Both the position numbers and the translations under genes were made by a program. Shown here piece after piece: positions 50,565 through 58,186 of a stretch of DNA of 64,000 nt. The DNA is from Rathayibacter oskolensis (lineage in GTDB: Bacteria > Actinomycetota > Actinomycetes > Actinomycetales > Microbacteriaceae): assembly GCF_900177245.1 (NCBI RefSeq), contig NZ_FXBM01000002.1, positions 620,001 to 684,000 on the forward strand, in the 5' to 3' direction. The notes beneath the pieces were generated by a model. That model saw nothing but the letters and a program-made list of their open reading frames with translations, did not search any database and was not told the origin of the DNA. The first letter of the stretch is position 1. The number at the start of each line of letters is the position of its first letter.

Positions 50565-53257
50565 ACGCTCCCGCGGGCTCGCACCCGGCCTCGAGGATCC
50601 GCGCCCTGCTCGGCGCGACAGCCCCGGCCCAGCGGCCGCCCGCGGGACTCGACGGGCTCGACCCCTCGTGGTCGCGGCTCGTCGACGCGCCGGACGCCGC
50701 GGGCGACTCGCGACGCTGGCACCTCCTCGACACCGGAGCGGCCCTCGACGCACCGCCGGTGGGGACGATCCTGTGCGTCCACGGCAATCCCACCTGGTCC
50801 TTCCTCTGGCGCCGCCTCGCCTCCGCGAGCCTCGAGGCCGCCCGCCGCGGCGAGCCGGCCTGGCGCGTCGTTGCGGTCGATCAGCTCGAGATGGGCTTCT
50901 CCGAGCGCACCGGCGCTCTGCACACGCTCGCCGACCGCGTCCGCGAGCTGTCGAACCTGACCGACGTCCTCGGGCTGACCGACGTCGTCACGCTCGGGCA
51001 CGACTGGGGCGGAGTGGTGTCGCTCGGCTGGGCCGTCGACCACCCCGCCGATCTCCGCGGCGTGATGCTCCTCAACACCGCGGTGCACCAGCCGGCGGAC
51101 GCGCCGATCCCGGCCCCCCTGCGCCTCGCCCTCGCCTCCGGGGTGCTCGGCGCCTCGACCGTCGGCACCCCGGCGTTCCTCGAGACGACCCTCGCGCTCG
51201 GCCGTCCGGCGCTGACCGGCCCCGTGCGCGACGGCTACCGCGCCCCCTACGACGGTGCCGCGCGCCGCGGCGGGATCGGCGGTTTCGTCGCCGACATCCC
51301 GGTCGACTCCGCGCACCCGAGCCACCACGAGCTCTCCCGGATCGCCGAGGGCGTCCGCTCCCTCGACGTCCCGGCGCTCATGCTCTGGGGCCCGCTCGAC
51401 CCGATCTTCTCCGACCGCTACCTCGACGACCTCGTCGGCCGCCTCCCGCACGCGCAGGTCCACCGCTTCGAGGGCGCGGGCCACCTCCTGGCGGAGGACG
51501 TCGACTACGCCTCGGCGGTGCTGACGTGGCTCGGCGACGCCTCGGCCGAGGGTGGACCGGCACCGGACGTGCAGCGCCCGACCGCGCCGGTCGAGTCGCT
51601 CTGGCGGCACCTCGACACGCACGCCGACGACGACGGCGTCGCGCTCGTCGAGATGGCGCCGCCCGGAGGCGGGGGGCCGCGCACCGTGTCGTGGCGCCTG
51701 CTCTCGCGGCGGGTGCGCGAGCTCGCGGCGGGCCTCAGGGCCTCGGGGGTGCAGCGCGGCGATCGCGTGTCGCTCCTGGTGCCGCCGGGTGCCGATCTCA
51801 CCGCGCTCCTCTACGCCTGCCTCCGCATCGGCGCCGTGGTCGTCGTGGCCGACGCCGGGCTCGGGCTGCGGGGCCTCACCCGCGCCGTGCGCGGCACCTG
51901 GCCCGATCTCGTCGTCGGCGCCCTGCCGGGGCTCACGGTCGCCCGTGCCCTCGGCTGGCCCGGTGGCCGCATCTCGACGCAGACGCTGCCGCGCGCCTCC
52001 GCTCGTGCCCTCGGCGTCGACACCTCGCTCGGTCAGCTGATCGAGCTCGGTCGCGCCGAGCTCGCCGCGAACGCCTGGGCGCTGGGCGAGCCGCCCGCTC
52101 CGGATGCGGTCGCCGCCATCCTCTTCACCTCCGGCTCCACGGGCCCGGCGAAGGGAGTCGTCTACACGCACCGCCAGCTCGCCGGCGTACGGGACGCGCT
52201 CGCCCCCCAGTACGGAGTGGGGGAGGGGACGGGCCTCGTCGCCGGTTTCGCCCCGTTCGCGCTGCTCGGTCCCGCCCTCGGGGCGCGGTCCGCGACTCCG
52301 GACATGGACGTGACCTCCCCGCGGACCCTGACCGCGAGGGCCGTCGCAGCCGCGGCGGCGCAGGTGGAGGCGACCGTCCTCTTCCTCTCGCCGGCCGCGC
52401 TCGCGAACGTGGTCGCCACCTCGGGCGCGCTCGACGACGGCGACCACCGCGCGCTCGGCGGCGTCCGCACCTTCCTCTCGGCGGGCGCCCCCGTGCCAGA
52501 GGGCCTGCTCGCGCAGGCGCAGGCGCTGATGCCGAACGCGTCGGCGCACACGCCCTACGGCATGACCGAGGCGCTGCTGCTGACCGACGCGTCGCTTGAG
52601 CACATCCGCGAGGCGGCGCTCGACGACGACCCGCGCGGCGGCGTGTGCGTCGGCGTTCCCGCGGACGGCGTGCGGCTGCGCATCGCCCCGCTCGACGATG
52701 ACGGCCGGGCCGCGCCCGAACCCGCCGAGGTCGTCGGGGTGACCGGCGAGATCGTGGTGTCGGCCGGCCACGTCGAGGACCACTACGAGCGGCTGTGGCT
52801 GACCGACCGCGCCGCCCGCATCGGCGCGACGCCGGGCGAGCGCTGGCACCGCACGGGCGATGTCGGCCGCATCGACTCCCGGGGCCGGCTGTGGGTCGAG
52901 GGTCGTCTGCCGCATGTGATCGTGACGCCGGCGGGAGTCGTGACGCCCGTCGGTCCCGAGCAGCGGATCGAGGCGCGGGTCGCCTCCGTCGCCCGGGCCG
53001 CGATCGTCGGAGTCGGCCCCCGCGGCGTCTCGCAGCTGGTCGCCGTCGTCGAGAGCCGACGCCCGGCCCGCCGCACCCGCCTGGCCGAGGAGGGTCTCGC
53101 CGCCGAGATCCGCGCCGCCGTCGGCGCACCGGTGGCCGCCGTGCTCGTCGTGCCTGCGCTGCCGACCGACATCCGCCACAACTCCAAGATCGACCGCGCG
53201 GCGCTCTCGCGCTGGGCCGGGACGATCCTCGCGGGCGGCCGGATGGTGGCTCCGTGA
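50561..53257 (+). CDS. oleBC: OleBC fusion: beta-lactone decarboxylase and beta-lactone synthetase
   Basis: 898 residues. Residues about 1-320 are an alpha/beta-hydrolase of the haloalkane-dehalogenase kind: VHGNPTWSFLWRRLA, nucleophile D148 in TLGHDWGGVVSLG, as in OleB. Residues about 355-890 form an AMP-binding enzyme: LFTSGSTGPAKGVVYTHRQL at about 522, then YGMTEALLLTD and HRTGDVGRIDSRGRLWVEGR, as in OleC. OleC closes the beta-hydroxy acid to a beta-lactone with ATP and OleB removes CO2 to give the internal olefin. The natural fusion is known from actinobacteria. Both overlaps (GTGA) tie it to oleA and oleD. Confidence 0.93.
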   Translation: MNAPAGSHPASRIRALLGATAPAQRPPAGLDGLDPSWSRLVDAPDAAGDSRRWHLLDTGAALDAPPVGTILCVHGNPTWSFLWRRLASASLEAARRGEPAWRVVAVDQLEMGFSERTGALHTLADRVRELSNLTDVLGLTDVVTLGHDWGGVVSLGWAVDHPADLRGVMLLNTAVHQPADAPIPAPLRLALASGVLGASTVGTPAFLETTLALGRPALTGPVRDGYRAPYDGAARRGGIGGFVADIPVDSAHPSHHELSRIAEGVRSLDVPALMLWGPLDPIFSDRYLDDLVGRLPHAQVHRFEGAGHLLAEDVDYASAVLTWLGDASAEGGPAPDVQRPTAPVESLWRHLDTHADDDGVALVEMAPPGGGGPRTVSWRLLSRRVRELAAGLRASGVQRGDRVSLLVPPGADLTALLYACLRIGAVVVVADAGLGLRGLTRAVRGTWPDLVVGALPGLTVARALGWPGGRISTQTLPRASARALGVDTSLGQLIELGRAELAANAWALGEPPAPDAVAAILFTSGSTGPAKGVVYTHRQLAGVRDALAPQYGVGEGTGLVAGFAPFALLGPALGARSATPDMDVTSPRTLTARAVAAAAAQVEATVLFLSPAALANVVATSGALDDGDHRALGGVRTFLSAGAPVPEGLLAQAQALMPNASAHTPYGMTEALLLTDASLEHIREAALDDDPRGGVCVGVPADGVRLRIAPLDDDGRAAPEPAEVVGVTGEIVVSAGHVEDHYERLWLTDRAARIGATPGERWHRTGDVGRIDSRGRLWVEGRLPHVIVTPAGVVTPVGPEQRIEARVASVARAAIVGVGPRGVSQLVAVVESRRPARRTRLAEEGLAAEIRAAVGAPVAAVLVVPALPTDIRHNSKIDRAALSRWAGTILAGGRMVAP

Positions 53258-54222
53258 GGGTGCTGGTGACCGGGGCGAGCGGACTGCTCGGCGGTGCGGT
53301 CGCCTCCGCTCTCGTCGCCGAGGGGCATGACGTCGTGACCTTCCAGCGGCGCGCCTCGGGAGTGGCGGGTGCCCGCGACGCGCGCGGCACCCTGACCGAC
53401 CCGGTCGCGGTGCAGGAGGCGGTCGCCGGCGCGGAGGCCGTCGTGCATCTCGCCGCCAAGGTGTCGCTCGCGGGCGACCCCGGCGACTTCGACCGCGTGA
53501 ACGTCGACGGCACCCGCCGGCTGCTGGCCGCGGCGGCGCGGGAGGGTGCGACCCGGTTCGTGCAGGTCTCGTCCCCGTCGGTCGCGCACGCGGGCGCGTC
53601 CATCGCGGGCTCCGACGCCGAACCCGCCGATCCCGATCGGGCGCGCGGCGACTACGCCCGGACGAAGGCCAGGGCCGAGCTGCTCGCCCTGGCCGCCGAC
53701 GCTCCCGGCTTCTCGGTCATCGCCGTGCGCCCGCACCTCGTCTGGGGTCCGGGCGACACGCAGCTCGTCGCCCGCATCGTCGAGCGCGCCCGCGCCGGGC
53801 GGCTGCCGCTGCTCGGCGACGGTCAGGCGCTCATCGACTCGACCTACCTCGACAACGCCGCGTCGGCGATCGTCGCGGCCCTCGGCCGGGCCGCCGAGGT
53901 GCACGGCCGCTCGTACGTCGTGACGAACGGGGAGCCGCGGCCGGTGGCCGAGCTGCTCGCCGGCATCTGCCGCGCGGCCGGTGTGGAGCCGCCGCGCTGG
54001 TCGGTGCCCGCCTCCGTCGCCCGCGCCGCGGGGTCGGTCGTCGAGCGCGTGTGGGCGGTGCGTCCGGGAGCCGACGAGCCGCCGATGACGCGGTTCCTCG
54101 CCGAGCAGCTCTCGACCGCGCACTGGTTCGACCAGCGCCGCACCCGCGCCGACCTGCGGTGGACGCCTTCGGTCACGCTCGACGAGGGCCTGGCGCTGCT
54201 CGCCGACTCCTACCGGCGCTGA
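53254..54222 (+). CDS. oleD: OleD, 2-alkyl-3-ketoacid reductase
   Basis: 322 residues, extended SDR: VLVTGASGLLGGAVASALVA, catalytic Y134-x3-K138 in DYARTKARAELLAL, VIAVRPHLVWGPGDTQLVAR and the last part SWRPRADEPPMTRF-like region with helices. Reduces the ketoacid made by OleA to the beta-hydroxy acid used by OleC. GTG 53254 overlaps the preceding stop. Its own stop lies in a 19-bp tandem repeat, followed by a terminator. Confidence 0.9.
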   Translation: MRVLVTGASGLLGGAVASALVAEGHDVVTFQRRASGVAGARDARGTLTDPVAVQEAVAGAEAVVHLAAKVSLAGDPGDFDRVNVDGTRRLLAAAAREGATRFVQVSSPSVAHAGASIAGSDAEPADPDRARGDYARTKARAELLALAADAPGFSVIAVRPHLVWGPGDTQLVARIVERARAGRLPLLGDGQALIDSTYLDNAASAIVAALGRAAEVHGRSYVVTNGEPRPVAELLAGICRAAGVEPPRWSVPASVARAAGSVVERVWAVRPGADEPPMTRFLAEQLSTAHWFDQRRTRADLRWTPSVTLDEGLALLADSYRR

Positions 54223-54270
54223 GACGACGAGAAGGCGCTGAGACGACGAGACGCCGCTGAGACGACGAGA
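54217..54270. repeat. Tandem repeat (19-bp period, 3 copies) at the 3' end of oleD
   Basis: CGCTGAGACGACGAGA starts at 54217, 54236 and 54255, separated by three bases (AGG or CGC). The first copy holds the oleD stop; because the period is not a multiple of three, the three TGA codons lie in three different frames. Confidence 0.85.
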
Positions 54271-54305
54271 CGGACGGGACACCCGATGAGGGCGTCCCGT
54301 CCGTC
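54269..54305. terminator. Bidirectional hairpin terminator between oleD and padR
   Basis: GACGGACGGGAC pairs with GTCCCGTCCGTC (12 bp) and the loop continues as CCC-GATGA-GGG after one mismatch. Placed between convergent genes (ends at 54222 and 54327). The T content downstream is low on both sides, as is usual in high-GC actinobacteria. Confidence 0.8.
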
Positions 54306-54326
54306 ACCGGGCTCAGGGCTCTGCGA

Positions 54327-54977
54327 TCAGTCGGCGAGGATGAGGTACAGCGCGCGACGGGTCTCGTCGAGCTTCGCGGAGGCGGCGGCGCGCTGCTCCG
54401 GAGTCGCCCCGCGGAACTGGTGGACGGCAGCCGCGAGCTTGCCGACGTTCTCCATGAAGGCGCGGTCGGCGTCGCTGGCCCCGGGAGTCGCCTCCCACGC
54501 GGCGGCGAGCTCGTCGGCGTGCTCGCGGACGTAGGTGCCGCCCGCGTCGGTCAGCTGGTACTCGGTGCCGCGGCCCTCGCCGACGGCCGTGATGAGGCCC
54601 TCGTCGACGAGCTGCTGAAGGGTGGGGTAGACGGAGCCGGGGCTGGGGCGCCACGAGCCGTTCGTCTTCTCGGCGATGGCCTTGATCAGGCCGTAGCCGT
54701 TCGAGGAGTTCTCGGCGAGGAGGGAGAGGAGGGCGGCGCGCACGTCGCCGCGCCGGGCGCGTCCGCCGCCGCGTCCGAAGCCGGGGCCGCCGAAGCCCGG
54801 GCCGAAGCCGGGGCCGCCGCCGAAGCCGGGCCCGAAGCCGAAGCCCGGCCCGAAGCCGCGCCCGTGGCCGCCGGGGCCGCGGCGCTCGCGCTGACCGGGG
54901 TGGTCGTGTCCGTGTCCGTCGCGTCCTCGGCGGGAGGAGCGGTCGTCCTGGGCGGAGAAGAAGTCGTGGGAGTTCAT
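54327..54977 (-). CDS. PadR-family regulator with a Gly-Phe-rich N-terminal extension
   Basis: 216 residues. Residues 1-40 are charged and His/Arg/Gly-rich; 40-70 consist of GPGFG-like repeats (FGPGFGFGPGFGGGPG); the PadR winged helix is at about 77-155 (DVRAALLSLLAENSSNGYGL, IKAIAEKTNGSWRPSPGSVY, PTLQQLVDEGLITAVGEGRG), with a helical C-terminus. The low-complexity start is common in actinobacterial PadR proteins near small transporter genes; its role is unknown (flexible or phase-forming). Upstream, an 18-bp palindrome overlaps the -10 box, so autoregulation is expected. Convergent with oleD. Confidence 0.87.
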   Translation of the reverse strand: MNSHDFFSAQDDRSSRRGRDGHGHDHPGQRERRGPGGHGRGFGPGFGFGPGFGGGPGFGPGFGGPGFGRGGGRARRGDVRAALLSLLAENSSNGYGLIKAIAEKTNGSWRPSPGSVYPTLQQLVDEGLITAVGEGRGTEYQLTDAGGTYVREHADELAAAWEATPGASDADRAFMENVGKLAAAVHQFRGATPEQRAAASAKLDETRRALYLILAD

Positions 54978-55067
54978 GGGGTTCTCGTTTCTGTCGTGAG
55001 GAGGATCCCTTTCGATCGGATCCGATCGCCCGTCTCGAGCGAGTGCTCGTGATCTGTCGGCGATGTT

Positions 55068-55100
55068 GTAACGATATATCGCTACTGTTCACTGAGTCAA
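55068..55100 (-). promoter_or_regulatory. padR promoter with overlapping PadR operator
   Basis: On the reverse strand TTGACT (55095-55100) and TATATC (55073-55078) form a promoter with a 16-base spacer. GTAACGATATATCGCTAC (55068-55085) is a near-perfect palindrome with one mismatched pair covering the -10 box, as in self-repressing PadR genes. The region between it and the phosphatase gene (55086-55154) has no other clear signal. Confidence 0.75.
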
Positions 55101-55154
55101 GAGGAAACCGAAGATCGCTACGCTGACCCCCGCCGCCGACCAGAAAGGGCCCGC

Positions 55155-55994
55155 ATGCCGCCGCTCTCCACCGACGCGCTCGCCGCCGTCCTCGACGAGA
55201 CGCTCCTCACCGGCGCCGTCCTCACCGACCGCGCCAGCAACCTCGGCAATCTCCGCCGCCTCGCCGCCCGCGAACCCGCCCACCTCTACGGGGTCGACGT
55301 CGCTGAGCACTGGAGCGTCGAGAGCCTCCTCGCGCTGATGGGGGAGCGGGTCGGCATCAGCACCGACCCCGCGTTCGAGCGCGGACAGGACCGGATCGAC
55401 GCGCGCCTGGCGGTCGCCGGCCTCGACGCCTACCGCCTCCGGTTCGCCGCGGCGGTCCGCGACGGCGGGCTCCTCCTCTTCGCGACGGCCCACCCGGCCA
55501 CCCTGATGGACGTCTATCGCCGCTTCGCGGCGGCGGCGACGGAGGCGGGCGCCCGCGTCCTCGACGTGAACGCGCTGCCGTCCGCCCGTCCCGACGGCAT
55601 CCGCGTGCCCCTCGCCGACGAGCACCAGATGCTGTGGTCGACCGGAGGCGTCACCTGCGCCTACCGCGGCGGCAGCCTCGTGCACACCCACGCGCCCGAG
55701 CCGATGAACGCGCTCCTCGACGAGCTCGATGCGCTCGGCCTCCGCCCCGATCTCGTGATCGCCGACCACGGCTGGGCCGGCGCCGCGGGCCGCCGAGGCC
55801 TCTCGACGATCGCGATCGCCGACTGCAACGACCCGGCCGTCTTCGTGGCCGAGGCGCAGGGCTCGATCGAGGTCGTCGTGCCGCTCGACGACGGCCTGGC
55901 CGTGCACCTCTACGAGCCGGTGATCGACTACGTCCTCGCGGCGCTCGCGTCCAGCCCTGCCGACTCCGAGCCCGCGGGCACCTCCGGCTCGTAG
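55155..55994 (+). CDS. Phosphatase-like protein (PF15698-type)
   Basis: 279 residues. Actinobacterial family annotated as a phosphatase (Pfam PF15698): ASNLGNLRRLAAREPAHLYG, DVAEHWSVESLLALMGERVG, IDARLAVAGLDAYRLRF, then ALPSARPDGIRVPLADEHQM, GLRPDLVIADHGWAGAAGRR and IAIADCNDPAVFVAEAQGSI. The exact catalytic residues and substrate are not known to me. AAAGGG lies a few bases upstream of ATG 55155. The stop codon TAG overlaps a TAGAAT box, a possible -10 for ppgK. Confidence 0.7.
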   Translation: MPPLSTDALAAVLDETLLTGAVLTDRASNLGNLRRLAAREPAHLYGVDVAEHWSVESLLALMGERVGISTDPAFERGQDRIDARLAVAGLDAYRLRFAAAVRDGGLLLFATAHPATLMDVYRRFAAAATEAGARVLDVNALPSARPDGIRVPLADEHQMLWSTGGVTCAYRGGSLVHTHAPEPMNALLDELDALGLRPDLVIADHGWAGAAGRRGLSTIAIADCNDPAVFVAEAQGSIEVVVPLDDGLAVHLYEPVIDYVLAALASSPADSEPAGTSGS

Positions 55995-56001
55995 AATCTC
56001 C

Positions 56002-56038
56002 CTCGGCTCGTCAGGATCCCGGGATCCGACGAGCCGAG
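56002..56038. other. Strong hairpin upstream of ppgK
   Basis: CTCGGCTCGTC, a bulged A, GGATCCC directly joined to GGGATCC, then GACGAGCCGAG: 18 paired bases with a single bulge and no loop. It lies between the phosphatase stop and ppgK. TAGAAT at 55992 would place it in the 5' leader of ppgK (transcription from about 56004), about 57 bases before the start codon. It could be a terminator of the upstream gene or a leader element. Confidence 0.65.
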
Positions 56039-56094
56039 CGCGTTCCCGCGAGCCCGAGGTCGAACCTCGCCACCCCCTCCCAGACGGAGCATCC

Positions 56095-56937
56095 GTGACC
56101 CAGCCCCAGGACGGCCTCCTCCCGCGCTTCGCGGTCGGCGTCGACATCGGCGGAACCTCGATCAAGGCGTCCCTGGTCGACGTGACCACCGGCGAGCGCG
56201 CCGCCCGCCGCTTCGCGGTCGCGAACCCGATCGGCAAGGAGCCCGAGGACTTCGCCGCGGCGATCGCCGGCATCGTCCGCGACGTGTCGCCGATCGCGGG
56301 CACGCCGGTGGGGGTGGGCTTCCCCGGTATCGTCCGCGGAGGGGTCGTCCGGCAGACGACGCACGTCTCCGAGCGCTGGGTCGGCCTCGACGCGCAGGCC
56401 CTGCTGTCCGAGGCGACCGGGGTCGACGTGGTCGTCGTGAACGACGCCGACGCGGCCGGAGTCGCCGAGCGCGAGTTCGGCGCGATGCGGGGCCGCGACG
56501 GCCTGCTGCTGCTGACGACGCTCGGCACCGGCATCGGCACCGCCCTCGTCCACGAGGGCGTCGTCGTCCCCAACTCCGAGCTCGGTCACGTGCACATCGA
56601 CGGGCCCGACTTCGAACCCCGCGTCGGCTTCTCGGCCGTGCGCCGCGAGGGCATCACGCTCGAGGAGTGGGCCGGGCGCCTGAGCGTCTACTACCGCCAC
56701 CTCGAGATGCTGCTCTCGCCCCAGCTGTTCGTGATCGGAGGCGCCGCCGCGCACGTCTTCGACGACTTCGCCGGCTTCCTCGACATCGGCACCGAGATCG
56801 TCCCGGCCCGCTTCGGCAACGACGCGGGCTTCACGGGAGCCGCGATGGTCGCCGTCTCGCCCGATCGGCTCGCCCCGTGGCACCGCTCGACCAGCGGCGC
56901 ACGCCTCGACCCGGGAGCACCGGCGATCGCCGACTGA
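56095..56937 (+). CDS. ppgK: Polyphosphate glucokinase (ROK family)
   Basis: 280 residues from GTG 56095 with GGAG six bases upstream. ROK-type sugar kinase: VGVDIGGTSIKASLVDVTTG is the phosphate loop, VVVVNDADAAGVAEREFGAM with the catalytic Asp in NDADAAG, TTLGTGIGTALV and VIGGAAAHVFDDF. The region NSELGHVHIDGPDFEPRVGF lies where ROK members carry the sugar-binding EGH/HxG; here the Cys-zinc motif is absent, as in the polyphosphate branch. Phosphorylates glucose with polyphosphate (or ATP) and feeds glycolysis. The GH3 product upstream in the genome could supply it with glucose. Confidence 0.9.
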   Translation: MTQPQDGLLPRFAVGVDIGGTSIKASLVDVTTGERAARRFAVANPIGKEPEDFAAAIAGIVRDVSPIAGTPVGVGFPGIVRGGVVRQTTHVSERWVGLDAQALLSEATGVDVVVVNDADAAGVAEREFGAMRGRDGLLLLTTLGTGIGTALVHEGVVVPNSELGHVHIDGPDFEPRVGFSAVRREGITLEEWAGRLSVYYRHLEMLLSPQLFVIGGAAAHVFDDFAGFLDIGTEIVPARFGNDAGFTGAAMVAVSPDRLAPWHRSTSGARLDPGAPAIAD

Positions 56938-56949
56938 CGGTCCTCCCGG

Positions 56950-58065
56950 TCAGCGGAGCAGCAGGCGGCGGTACACGGCGTCCAGCCGCGCCGCCGTCGA
57001 CGCCCACGAGTGCGTCGCGGCCCAGTCCACGCCGCCTCGGCCCAGCCGCGCGCGCTCGGCGGGGTCCGCGAGCAGCCGCCGGATCTCCTCCGCCCACACG
57101 CCGGGGTCGTCGGAGTCGATCAGCACCCCGCTGCGCCCGTCGCTCACGGCGTCGACGAGGCCGGTGGTCCGGCGGGCGAGCACCGGTGTGCCGCTCGCGG
57201 CGGCCTCGAGCGCGATGAGCCCGAACGTCTCGGCCGCCGAGGGCACGAGCGCGAGGCGCGCCCGCCGGAGCCGTGCCGCCACTGCGTCGCGGCCCGCGAC
57301 TCCGTCGAACCGGACCCACTCCGCGACCGCTCGCGCCGCCTCCTGCACCTCGCGGAGGTAGCCCTCGCGGCCCGGCGCCGGCCCGCCGATCAGGCGCAGC
57401 ACCGGCCTCTCCTCGCGCGGGATCCGCGCGAGAGCCTGCACGGCGAGCAGCTGGCCCTTGAGCGGCTGGACGCGGCCGACGAGGACGATCTCGTCGTCGC
57501 GGGCGCCGCCTCCGGGATGGAACCGCGCCTCGACCCCGGGCGCCACGACCTCGACCCGGGCGGGATCGACCCCGTACCCGCGCACGACGTCGTCCCGCTC
57601 CGCCGCGCCGGCGACGACGACCGCATCGGCCGAGGCGAGCACCGAGCGCTCGGCCCGGATCCGCTCCTCGGGCTCCGCTACGTCGCCGGCCGCCAGGCGC
57701 GCGTTCTTCGCGAGAGAGCTCGAGTGCATCGAGTGCACGTGCGGGGCACCGGTGAGGGCCCCGGCGAGACCCGACACCCAGTAGTGCGAGTGCACGACGT
57801 CGGCGCCCGCGGCGGCGCGAGCGAACTCGGGAGCCGAGGAGGCGAGGGAGTACTTGTCGCCCGCCGCGACCGGCACACCGACCACCTCCACCCCCGGCGC
57901 GAGCAGGCGGGAGCCGGCTCCGCGGGTGAGCACGCGCACGTCCCAGCCGAGCGCCGCGAGCTCGGGCAGCACCGCGGCGAGGTACACGTTCATGCCGCCC
58001 GCGTCGCCGGTCGACGGCTGCTCGAGAGGAGACGTGTGCGCCGAGACGACGGCCAGTGAGGGCAT
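56950..58065 (-). CDS. mshA: MshA-like glycosyltransferase (GT4)
   Basis: 371 residues from ATG 58065. The N-terminus VVSAHTSPLEQPSTGDAGGM followed by NVYL matches the conserved start of MshA (HTSPLxQPGTGDAGGMNVYV), and the GT-B donor half has VLVGRVQPLKGQLLAVQALA, VPSAAETFGLIALEAAASGT and a closing helix. MshA joins N-acetylglucosamine to inositol phosphate in mycothiol synthesis. Shorter than the 420-480 residues of many MshA, so the start could be further up, or it is a close relative acting on another acceptor. Convergent with ppgK. Confidence 0.65.
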   Translation of the reverse strand: MPSLAVVSAHTSPLEQPSTGDAGGMNVYLAAVLPELAALGWDVRVLTRGAGSRLLAPGVEVVGVPVAAGDKYSLASSAPEFARAAAGADVVHSHYWVSGLAGALTGAPHVHSMHSSSLAKNARLAAGDVAEPEERIRAERSVLASADAVVVAGAAERDDVVRGYGVDPARVEVVAPGVEARFHPGGGARDDEIVLVGRVQPLKGQLLAVQALARIPREERPVLRLIGGPAPGREGYLREVQEAARAVAEWVRFDGVAGRDAVAARLRRARLALVPSAAETFGLIALEAAASGTPVLARRTTGLVDAVSDGRSGVLIDSDDPGVWAEEIRRLLADPAERARLGRGGVDWAATHSWASTAARLDAVYRRLLLR

Positions 58066-58186
58066 CCCTCCATCGTAGGCAGGGGCGGCCGTCGTCCACG
58101 GATCCTGTCCCGCGGCTCGAACGGCCCCTGGAATCGGGTTGAATGGACGGATGCGCTCCGCTCGGTGCGCGGAGAGCTGGAGGTCC

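Noticed and set aside
50336-53179. 947-codon open frame on the reverse strand
   Set aside because: Antisense to the oleBC gene. It has no recognisable motif; the forward gene has two full domains.
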